Assembly: GCA_945828175.1 (NCBI GenBank)
Contig: CALZQD010000125.1
Coordinates: 1-5,608 of the forward strand
DNA length: 5,608 bases
Direction of reading: 5' to 3'
DNA from: an uncultured Bacteroidales bacterium
GTDB taxonomy: Bacteria; Bacteroidota; Bacteroidia; Bacteroidales; Muribaculaceae
The notes under the pieces were generated by a model. That model was not told where the DNA came from, searched no databases, and was given only the letters and a program-made list of their open reading frames with translations. The first letter of the stretch is position 1; every line of letters begins with the position of its first letter. A program made the translations under genes and the position numbers. Shown in pieces: positions 1-5,608 of the stretch.

Positions 1-43
1 ACACTGCATATCGTCGGCAGCGTCAGATGTGTATAAGAGACAG
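1..43 (+). other. Illumina Nextera (Tn5) sequencing adapter remnant, non-biological
   Basis: Bases 11-43 match the Nextera read-1 transposase adapter exactly: TCGTCGGCAGCGTC (11-24) followed by the 19-bp mosaic end AGATGTGTATAAGAGACAG (25-43). Bases 3-10 read ACTGCATA, which I recall as the i5 index S506/N506, and bases 1-2 (AC) fit the end of the P5 arm. The order P5 arm, index, adapter, insert is that of a library molecule, so this is untrimmed read-through assembled onto a contig end. Genuine genomic sequence begins at base 44. Nothing should be annotated in 1-43. Confidence 0.98.
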
Positions 44-63
44 GAGGCGGTATAGCAGTGGAG

Positions 64-80
64 GTTGTTCGATAAACAAC
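64..80. repeat. Small inverted repeat (6-bp stem) downstream of the DUF2723 gene
   Basis: GTTGTT (64-69) and AACAAC (75-80) are perfect inverted copies around the five-base loop CGATA. The hairpin lies about 35 bases past the stop codon of the minus-strand gene, where a terminator would be expected. However, the stem is short and A+T-rich, and no T-run follows it in the minus-strand direction, so it is at best a weak terminator or 3'-end stabilising hairpin. The rest of 44-115 shows no gene or other signal. Confidence 0.3.
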
Positions 81-115
81 TTTCGGTGTGAATGATGATG
101 TTAAGGCGCCGGCTG

Positions 116-3100
116 TCAGTCGACGAGGTTTCGCCAGGCGTAGATGTCTATGCCGTTGGCTTTGACAATTGAGTCGGTGATGGCCATGGGGTCGACGCCG
201 AGTGCTTTGTGGAGCTCGAGTAGGCCGATGGCCGGAGTGAGGATGCGGCGGGTGCCTTCAGAGACCTTGTCGAGCGAGCTGCGGGCTTCGTCGAGGGTTA
301 CGCCGTCGACATAGAGCATCGGGTAGACGCTCTGCGAGAAGTCGACATTGAAGCCGTTGCCTGCGGCGAGGAGTTCGTCGAACTCGGCATGACCGCGGGC
401 GGCACGATAGAGTGCTGCCTGGTTCTTGAGGCCGATGACGAGGCCGAGATACTGCAGGGCGTAGGTTTCGGCGCGGCCGAGGTTGTTGAGCTGGGCTGGC
501 GTCAGTGTGGCGGCGTAGTTGACCAGCTGAGCCAGGCGGCCTGTCTCACGGTCGAGAATCTCGTCGGCCTTGTCGAGGTCGGCGGGGTTGCGGCGCGCGT
601 TATAGAGGTCGAGGTAATATGTAGCCATGTAGTAGCTCATCAGGCCGTCGAAGGGCGTTACGTCGGCCGGAAGCTTCTCGTCGATAAGCTCGAGGAGGTT
701 GCGGGCCATGTCGTAGTGGTCGGAGGGGATGGGCTTGCCGTTCTGACGGGCGTTGTCGGCGGCCCACTGCGAGGCGGGTTCGTCGCCGGCGACAATGAGG
801 TTCTCGACGCAGTCGAGGATAGCGTTGCGGGTCGAGGCGACCATGCGGCGCACAGTCTCGTCGAGGTAGAGGCCCTTGGCGTGCTCCTTGTCGTCGAGAC
901 CGCCCCAGCGGAAGCGGCTCATGATATTCTTGTATGCCTTGTCGGCCACGGGCGAGTAGACAGCTTTGCTGAAGGGCGTGACCTCATAGGCCATGCCGGT
1001 CGAATACATATAGTTGTCGAGACCGAGGTAGTATGACGCGGGCACCGTCGTGGCGAAGTAGACGGGGCGCTCCCAGTTGCCGCCGACAGCATTCGAGATG
1101 ATGTCGAGTGAGAGCACCTTGCTCTGGTTGAGGCCCTGCCCCTGGCGGCGCAGGTCGGTGGTGATGTTGCCGAGCGAGGGCAGTAGCGCTTCGGCCGCGG
1201 GAGTGCCGGGGGTGATGCCGTAGCGGCGCATGGCGGCGGCACTGTCGACGGGGATGAAGACTCGCGGCTCGGTGAGATAGGGTGCGCCGACACGCGTGGC
1301 ATCGCTGGCGTAGAGGTGGCGCAGGGCGTCCTCGGCGCGGACGAGCGAGTCGGTAGCGGGCACGACGAAGTTCCAGGCCATGCGCTCGTAGGCGTAGTCG
1401 GCCGGCTGAGCGTAGATGTCGACGGGACGGGCGTTATAGAAGGGGTAGCCGAGGTTGTGGGCATACCAGTCGGTTGTCAGATAAGAGAGGTTGACGACGC
1501 GCACGTCGGTGCGGAAGCCTTCGACCTCCTGGGCGTACCAAAGCGGGAAGGTGTCATTATCGCCGTTGGTGAATATGATGGCGTTGTCGTCGAGCGAGGC
1601 GAGATAGTTCATGCCGAAATCGCGTGTGGTGTAGCGGTGCGAGCGATCGTGGTCGTCCCATGTCTGCGACACCATCTGCAGGGGCACGAAGATGCCGAAG
1701 GCGACTGCGACGGCAGCTGCGGCCCACTGAGTGCCGCGGGGCAGGCTGTCGGCGTCTTTGGCGTCTTTTTTCTTGGTGAATTTGGCGAAGAGGTCTCTGA
1801 GCAGGCAAGCGAGGGCGGGGACGCCGATGCCGATCCAGATGGCGAAGGCATAGAACGAGCCGGCGAACGAATAGTCGCGCTCACGCGGCTGGCCCGGGGT
1901 CTGGTTGAGGTAGAGCACGATGGCGATGCCTGTCATGAAGAAGAGGAAGAAGACAACCCAGAATTGCTCGATGCCGCGCTTGGGATCGGTGTTGTGGGTA
2001 TAGAGCGCCTGCCAGAGCAGACCGATGATGCCGAGCAGTAGCGGCAGCATGTAGAAGACGTTGTGGCCTTTGTTGCCTTTGCCGAACTCGTCGGGCAGCT
2101 TCGACTGGTCGCCGAGACGGGCGTTGTCGATGACGGGGATGCCCGAAATCCAGTTGCCCAGATGGGGCTCGCCGTTGCCCTGGATGTCGTTCTGACGCCC
2201 GGCGAAGTTCCACATGAAGTAGCGCCAGTACATGTGGTTTAGCTGGTAGTTGATGAAGTATCTTAGGTTTACGCCGAAGCCGGGCTTCCAGGCCGAGGTC
2301 TGGGTGACGGGGTTGCCCATGGCGTCGATGGCCGTAGTGACGGGCTCCTGACTGTGGAGGTAGGGAGCCACCTCGCTGAGCCAGGCGGCGCCGTCCTCGG
2401 CCCAGCGCTGACGCACTTCGCGAGGTATATCATAAATGTCGGGGGTCTGATAGTCGGCCCAGCTCTTGTAGCCGTCGACGTGGCCCGAGCGGTTGTCGGT
2501 GCTGTAGATGCGGGTGAAGAGCATCGACACGTCGTCCATCGTCTTGTAGTCGGGGCGCTCGATGGCCTCGACGTAGCGGTCGGGCTCGGCGGCCGATTTC
2601 TTGACTACCTTGGTGTAGCTGCGGGTCGGATTGTTGATGGCGCGGCCCTCGGCGTCGCGGATATAGCCGTCGATGATGCGTGTGCGGGGATAGCCGTTAT
2701 CATCGACGGGAACGATGTAGCTGTCGTCATACTCCTCGGTGGCAAGCTCTTCGGCGAAGGCGGGACCGTAGAAGAGCGGACGGTCGCCATACTGCTCGCG
2801 GTTGAGGTATGAGGCGAGGGCGAAGACGTTGTCGGGAGCGTTCTGGTTCATCGGGGTGCCGGCGCTGGCGCGGATGAGCAGCAGGGCGTATGAGGCATAG
2901 CCGATGAAGATGACGAAGATGCTGAGAGTGATGACGTTGAAGACTCTGACAGGTACCTGCGGGCAGAACATGAAGAGCCAGACGACGAGGCCTGCGATAA
3001 ACAGCGTCGGGATGACCCACGAATTGCCGATGAAAGGCATGCCCGAGAGGATAATGGCTGTGAGAAACCACCATTTGATGGCCGTGGCGTTTTTCTGACG

Positions 3101-3952
3101 GTAGAGCGCGCGGATGGCCATGATGAAGACGGCGACAACGACGAGGGCATAGACTGCCACGCCTGTGTTGTAGCTGAAGCCGAGGTCGTTGACGAAGAAG
3201 AGCTCGAACCACTGCGACACGTTGATGAAGCCGGGGACGAGGCCGTAGAGAATCAGTCCGACGACGACGCACGAGACGGCCAGTGCGATGAGCGAGCCTT
3301 TGGCGTTGACGTTCTTATACTTGCGGTAGTAGTAGACGAGGCCGATGGCCGGGATGCAGAGGAGATTGAGCAGATGGACGGCTATCGATACACCTATGAT
3401 ATATGCGATGAGCACGAGGTAGCGGTCGCTGTGGGGCTGGTCGGCGCGGTTCTCCCATTTGAGGATGAGCCAGAAGACCAAGGCCGTGCAGAACGACGAG
3501 AAGGCGTAGACCTCGCCCTCGACGGCCGAGAACCAGAAGGTATCGCTCCAGGTGTAGGCCAGGGCGCCGCAGAGGCCGCCGCCCATGATGACGAGCATCT
3601 GCAGCGGGGTGACTTCGGTGGCGTCGTCGGCGACGATGAGTTTCTTGATGAGGTGGGTTATTGTCCAGAACAGCAGCAGGATAGTTGCGGCGCTCAGGAG
3701 GGCCGACATGGTGTTGACGGCGAAGGCCGCCATGGTCATCTCACCGCCTAAGAGTGTGATGAAAAATCGTGCGGCGAGCATGAAGATAGGGTTGCCCGGC
3801 GGGTGGCCGATTTCGAGTTTCGCGCCCTGAAGGATAAACTCGGGGCAGTCCCAGAAGCTTGCTGTCGGCTCGAGGGTCAGCATATATGTCACCGCGGCGA
3901 TGACAAAACAGAGCCAGCCCAGAGAGTTATTGACAAGATTATACTTTTTCAT
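116..3952 (-). CDS. DUF2723 family polytopic membrane protein, TMEM260-like putative GT-C glycosyltransferase
   Basis: This is a complete 1278-residue protein, at the long end for the Bacteroidetes DUF2723 family. The N-terminal third (about residues 11-362) is a bundle of roughly ten hydrophobic segments. The first extracytoplasmic loop carries FWDCPEF (D35, E38) and then HPPG (50-53), matching the D..GE...HPPG signature I recall for DUF2723 and human TMEM260, a protein O-mannosyltransferase. A further acidic motif, VEGEVYA, spans 144-150. Residues about 363-630 form a soluble insert. More membrane segments follow (about 632-650, 662-682, 697-717, 741-762), with the family-like motif QPRERDYSFAGSF at 688-700. 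The C-terminal part (about 763-1278) is soluble, begins with FTNGDNDTFPLWY (794-806) and ends in helices. By analogy it would transfer a sugar from a polyprenyl-phosphate donor on the periplasmic face; donor and acceptor are inferred, not shown. The ATG at 3952 is supported by an in-frame TAA eight codons upstream and a nearby promoter box. No frameshift is seen. Confidence 0.93.
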   Translation of the reverse strand: MKKYNLVNNSLGWLCFVIAAVTYMLTLEPTASFWDCPEFILQGAKLEIGHPPGNPIFMLAARFFITLLGGEMTMAAFAVNTMSALLSAATILLLFWTITHLIKKLIVADDATEVTPLQMLVIMGGGLCGALAYTWSDTFWFSAVEGEVYAFSSFCTALVFWLILKWENRADQPHSDRYLVLIAYIIGVSIAVHLLNLLCIPAIGLVYYYRKYKNVNAKGSLIALAVSCVVVGLILYGLVPGFINVSQWFELFFVNDLGFSYNTGVAVYALVVVAVFIMAIRALYRQKNATAIKWWFLTAIILSGMPFIGNSWVIPTLFIAGLVVWLFMFCPQVPVRVFNVITLSIFVIFIGYASYALLLIRASAGTPMNQNAPDNVFALASYLNREQYGDRPLFYGPAFAEELATEEYDDSYIVPVDDNGYPRTRIIDGYIRDAEGRAINNPTRSYTKVVKKSAAEPDRYVEAIERPDYKTMDDVSMLFTRIYSTDNRSGHVDGYKSWADYQTPDIYDIPREVRQRWAEDGAAWLSEVAPYLHSQEPVTTAIDAMGNPVTQTSAWKPGFGVNLRYFINYQLNHMYWRYFMWNFAGRQNDIQGNGEPHLGNWISGIPVIDNARLGDQSKLPDEFGKGNKGHNVFYMLPLLLGIIGLLWQALYTHNTDPKRGIEQFWVVFFLFFMTGIAIVLYLNQTPGQPRERDYSFAGSFYAFAIWIGIGVPALACLLRDLFAKFTKKKDAKDADSLPRGTQWAAAAVAVAFGIFVPLQMVSQTWDDHDRSHRYTTRDFGMNYLASLDDNAIIFTNGDNDTFPLWYAQEVEGFRTDVRVVNLSYLTTDWYAHNLGYPFYNARPVDIYAQPADYAYERMAWNFVVPATDSLVRAEDALRHLYASDATRVGAPYLTEPRVFIPVDSAAAMRRYGITPGTPAAEALLPSLGNITTDLRRQGQGLNQSKVLSLDIISNAVGGNWERPVYFATTVPASYYLGLDNYMYSTGMAYEVTPFSKAVYSPVADKAYKNIMSRFRWGGLDDKEHAKGLYLDETVRRMVASTRNAILDCVENLIVAGDEPASQWAADNARQNGKPIPSDHYDMARNLLELIDEKLPADVTPFDGLMSYYMATYYLDLYNARRNPADLDKADEILDRETGRLAQLVNYAATLTPAQLNNLGRAETYALQYLGLVIGLKNQAALYRAARGHAEFDELLAAGNGFNVDFSQSVYPMLYVDGVTLDEARSSLDKVSEGTRRILTPAIGLLELHKALGVDPMAITDSIVKANGIDIYAWRNLVD

Positions 3953-3981
3953 TAACGATTGGAGTTTTAGACTTTAAACTG

Positions 3982-3989
3982 CAAAGTTA
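3982..3989 (-). promoter_or_regulatory. Bacteroidetes-type -7 box for the DUF2723 gene
   Basis: Read on the minus strand, these bases are TAACTTTG, an exact match to the Bacteroidetes sigma-ABfr -7 consensus TAnnTTTG. The box ends 29 bases before the ATG, which implies a leader of roughly 20-25 bases. I see no convincing -33 TTG-type element at the usual spacing. No Shine-Dalgarno sequence lies between the box and the start codon, as is usual in this phylum. The surrounding DNA is sharply more A+T-rich than the coding regions. Confidence 0.7.
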
Positions 3990-4094
3990 TCTAAACTTGG
4001 CGTTCTGCGCAGGGTTTTAACGAATATTAATGCCCCGATAGCATAAAAAACCACAAAAAAAGAGCCTTAATTATGGAAATAAAAAAAATTAATA

Positions 4095-4102
4095 TAACTT
4101 TG
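4095..4102 (+). promoter_or_regulatory. Bacteroidetes-type -7 box for the psd-pssA operon
   Basis: TAACTTTG matches the Bacteroidetes -7 consensus TAnnTTTG exactly and sits 32 bases before the psd ATG, predicting a transcript start near 4109 and a leader of about 25 bases. A possible weak -33 element is TTATGG (4071-4076), 18 bases upstream, but it is a poor match. The preceding DNA (about 4043-4094) is rich in A-runs. Because pssA and the following small gene show no comparable box of their own, this is probably the operon's main promoter. Confidence 0.72.
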
Positions 4103-4134
4103 TATCTCAAAGTCAACCTGACATCAATATTTAG

Positions 4135-4809
4135 ATGAGAGTCAAAATACACCACGAAGGTACCAATATACTGATTATATTGATAATAATACTGCTCCTG
4201 ATCAACATTCCGCTGTGGCTGTGGGTCAGGCCGCTGACTGTTCCAATAGCGTCGACAGCCGTGGGCGGAGTTTTCTATCTGCTGGTAGTCAATTTTTTCC
4301 GTTCGCCCAAGCGACAGTTCAAGGGTAATCCCGAGAATGTCGTAGTCGCCAGCGCCGACGGCAAGGTCGTAGCCCTCGAAGAAACCTTCGAGGACGAGTT
4401 CCTCCACTGTAAAGCCATCCAGCTGTCGGTGTTCATGAGCATCTTCAACGTCCATGCCAACTGGTTCCCGGTCGACGGCGAGGTGATATACTCGAAACAC
4501 CATTCAGGCCGCTTCATGGCCGCCTATCTGCCCAAGTCGAGCACCGAGAACGAGCGCTCGACCGTCGTCATCCGCACCCCCGGCGGCCGGCTCGTGCTTG
4601 TGCGCCAGATTGCCGGCGCGATGGCCCGCCGCGTCGTCACCTACGCCCATCCCGGCGTCGAGGCCTCGATACAGGACCACATGGGCTTTATCAAATTCGG
4701 CTCGCGTGTCGACATTTATCTGCCGACCGATACCGAGATTTATGTCAAGATCGGCGATAAAACTGTCGGCGGCATCACTGAAGTCGGCCGTTTAAGCTCA
4801 AAATCATAA
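4135..4809 (+). CDS. psd: Phosphatidylserine decarboxylase proenzyme, short membrane-anchored form
   Basis: This 224-residue enzyme decarboxylates phosphatidylserine to phosphatidylethanolamine at the inner membrane, using a pyruvoyl cofactor made by self-cleavage. Two hydrophobic segments (about residues 11-31 and 35-55) anchor it. The conserved ASADGKV block (72-78, D75) and NVHANW block (105-110, H107) carry the Asp and His of the proteolytic triad. FGSR (188-191) is the autocleavage site, with G189-S190 encoded at 4699-4704. Cleavage would give a beta chain (1-189) and a small alpha chain (190-224) whose S190 becomes the pyruvoyl group. The length fits the short Psd-A class common in Bacteroidota rather than the roughly 320-residue E. 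coli type. A TAG stop lies in frame directly before the ATG, so the protein cannot extend upstream. The 4-base gap to pssA indicates a shared transcript. All key residues are present. Confidence 0.96.
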   Translation: MRVKIHHEGTNILIILIIILLLINIPLWLWVRPLTVPIASTAVGGVFYLLVVNFFRSPKRQFKGNPENVVVASADGKVVALEETFEDEFLHCKAIQLSVFMSIFNVHANWFPVDGEVIYSKHHSGRFMAAYLPKSSTENERSTVVIRTPGGRLVLVRQIAGAMARRVVTYAHPGVEASIQDHMGFIKFGSRVDIYLPTDTEIYVKIGDKTVGGITEVGRLSSKS

Positions 4810-4813
4810 AACA

Positions 4814-5515
4814 ATGACAAATCGATTTGTTGCCTTCATACCAAACACCCTGACAACTCTCAACCTCATCTCAGGTTGTGTGGCAATAATATTCGCATTC
4901 AATTATACCGAAAGTTACGGCTGCCTCACCGGCGCCGAAATGGCCTGCCTGATGATAGGCGCCGCGACGGTCTTCGACTTTCTCGACGGGGCGAGCGCGC
5001 GTCTGCTCAAAGCCTACTCGCTCATCGGCAAAGAGCTCGACTCGCTGGCCGATATGGTCAGCTTCGGCGTGGCTCCCGCGATGCTGATGCTCAACATGAT
5101 GCTCAACTACTCGCAGATCGAGTGGCTCTGCTATATAGCCCTGTTTATCCCCGCGATGGGCGCCCTGCGACTGGCGAAATTCAATATCGACGACAGCCAG
5201 TCGACGACATTCAAGGGTCTGCCGATACCGGCCAACGCCATCTTCTGGATCGGCATGTCGGGCTGGTTTACCCGCTACGGCTACCCCGGCACGGTCATCA
5301 TGGCCATCATCATCGTCGCCGTGTCGCTCGCGATGGTCTCTAACATCAAGATGTTCTCGCTCAAAATCAAGAGCCTCTCCTTCCACGAAAACGTGCGCCG
5401 CTATGTCGTCATCATCGCGACCGCCGCGTTTGTCTGGGCCTATGGACTCTCGGGCTTCATCTGGGCCATCGTCCTTTATCTGCTCGTCTCGATTCTCTCG
5501 CGCCGCGAGCTCTGA
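4814..5515 (+). CDS. pssA: CDP-diacylglycerol--serine O-phosphatidyltransferase (phosphatidylserine synthase)
   Basis: This 233-residue integral membrane enzyme joins L-serine to CDP-diacylglycerol, releasing CMP and giving the phosphatidylserine that Psd then decarboxylates. It carries the full CDP-alcohol phosphatidyltransferase signature: D55, D58-G59, A62-R63, G72, D76 and D80, with the family spacing DxxDGxxAR(8x)GxxxDxxxD. The four aspartates bind the metal ions and CDP moiety. About six to eight hydrophobic segments are visible (for example 12-29, 42-57, 85-97, 104-118, 139-152, 159-176, 196-229). Length and topology fit the type II, Bacillus-like integral PssA rather than the E. coli phospholipase D-like enzyme. 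The ATG follows the psd stop after four bases without a Shine-Dalgarno sequence, so tight co-expression with psd is likely. No residue of the signature is missing. Confidence 0.96.
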   Translation: MTNRFVAFIPNTLTTLNLISGCVAIIFAFNYTESYGCLTGAEMACLMIGAATVFDFLDGASARLLKAYSLIGKELDSLADMVSFGVAPAMLMLNMMLNYSQIEWLCYIALFIPAMGALRLAKFNIDDSQSTTFKGLPIPANAIFWIGMSGWFTRYGYPGTVIMAIIIVAVSLAMVSNIKMFSLKIKSLSFHENVRRYVVIIATAAFVWAYGLSGFIWAIVLYLLVSILSRREL

Positions 5516-5563
5516 GCCCCGCGCCGCTCCGATTTATAAAAACATAAAACGATTGTTCTCGAT

Positions 5564-5608
5564 ATGGGTACATTCCTGTTCTTACTATTTGTATTTTTCA
5601 TCGTCATC
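5564..5608 (+). CDS. Start of a small hydrophobic protein, possibly DUF4834 family (partial, 3' end missing)
   Basis: An ATG at 5564 opens a frame that stays open for 15 codons to the window end and encodes a strongly hydrophobic start (MGTFLFLLFVFFIVI), as expected of a membrane anchor. It lies 48 bases after pssA on the same strand, with no terminator and no TAnnTTTG box between, so it is probably the third gene of the psd-pssA transcript. In Bacteroides-type genomes a short DUF4834 membrane protein of unknown function often follows pssA, which makes that family the best guess. The assignment rests on position and the hydrophobic N-terminus only. The spacer 5516-5563 shows no other signal. 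Confidence 0.55.
   Translation, partial: MGTFLFLLFVFFIVI

Noticed and set aside
25..43. The 19-bp Tn5 mosaic end as evidence of a natural Tn5 or IS50 element
   Set aside because: It is directly joined to the Nextera-specific TCGTCGGCAGCGTC arm and an index, which do not occur in natural Tn5, and no transposase gene is present.
44..115. A tRNA or small RNA in the flank after the DUF2723 gene
   Set aside because: No cloverleaf arms or conserved tRNA bases can be found, and only a 6-bp hairpin is present.
389..2812. Long plus-strand open frames opposite the DUF2723 gene (389-1036, 1316-2041, 2354-2812)
   Set aside because: Their translations are low-complexity (rich in Val, Gly, Glu, Ala), with no recognisable domain or promoter. 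They reflect G+C-rich codon use of the real gene on the other strand, whose protein carries clear family motifs throughout.
3971..3987. Inverted repeat ACTTT...AAAGT overlapping the DUF2723 promoter as an operator
   Set aside because: The arms are only 5 bp in A+T-rich DNA and one is largely the -7 box itself, so chance is a sufficient explanation.
4027..4503. Minus-strand open frame of 158 codons overlapping psd
   Set aside because: It lies antisense to a fully motif-bearing psd, runs through the A+T-rich promoter region and shows no domain; it is a shadow frame.
4871..5386. Minus-strand open frame of 171 codons overlapping pssA
   Set aside because: Its translation is dominated by His, Asp, Glu and Arg and mirrors the codons of pssA, whose CDP-alcohol phosphatidyltransferase signature is complete.

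Overview
The window looks like a contig end from a Bacteroidota genome, most likely order Bacteroidales. The evidence is a giant DUF2723 membrane protein of the Bacteroidetes type, a short-form psd-pssA pair, two promoters with the Bacteroidetes -7 box TAnnTTTG, and start codons without Shine-Dalgarno sequences. Coding DNA is G+C-rich, while the intergenic DNA is strikingly A+T-rich. A G+C-rich gut Bacteroidales such as a member of Muribaculaceae would fit, but the family cannot be fixed from this sequence.

Layout: bases 1-43 are not biological. They are the Illumina Nextera (Tn5) P5-side adapter, with what I recall as the S506-type i5 index (ACTGCATA) and the 19-bp mosaic end. Genuine sequence starts at 44. 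Bases 44-115 are a short non-coding flank with one small hairpin. A 1278-residue DUF2723 protein fills 116-3952 on the minus strand. A 182-bp A+T-rich divergent intergenic region (3953-4134) carries one promoter in each direction. On the plus strand follow psd (phosphatidylserine decarboxylase), pssA (phosphatidylserine synthase, 4-base gap) and, after 48 bp, the first 15 codons of a small hydrophobic protein cut by the window end.

Function: PssA makes phosphatidylserine from CDP-diacylglycerol and L-serine, and Psd decarboxylates it to phosphatidylethanolamine. The pair is therefore the complete two-step inner-membrane route to PE, probably on one transcript. The divergent DUF2723 protein has the N-terminal signature of a GT-C-type polytopic glycosyltransferase related to eukaryotic TMEM260 and is probably a lipid-linked-sugar-dependent transferase. 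Its substrate cannot be read from the sequence.

I found no CRISPR array, RNA gene, insertion sequence or defence system. The most notable points are the adapter contamination, the under-characterised DUF2723 protein with its large soluble regions, and the mirror-image promoters.
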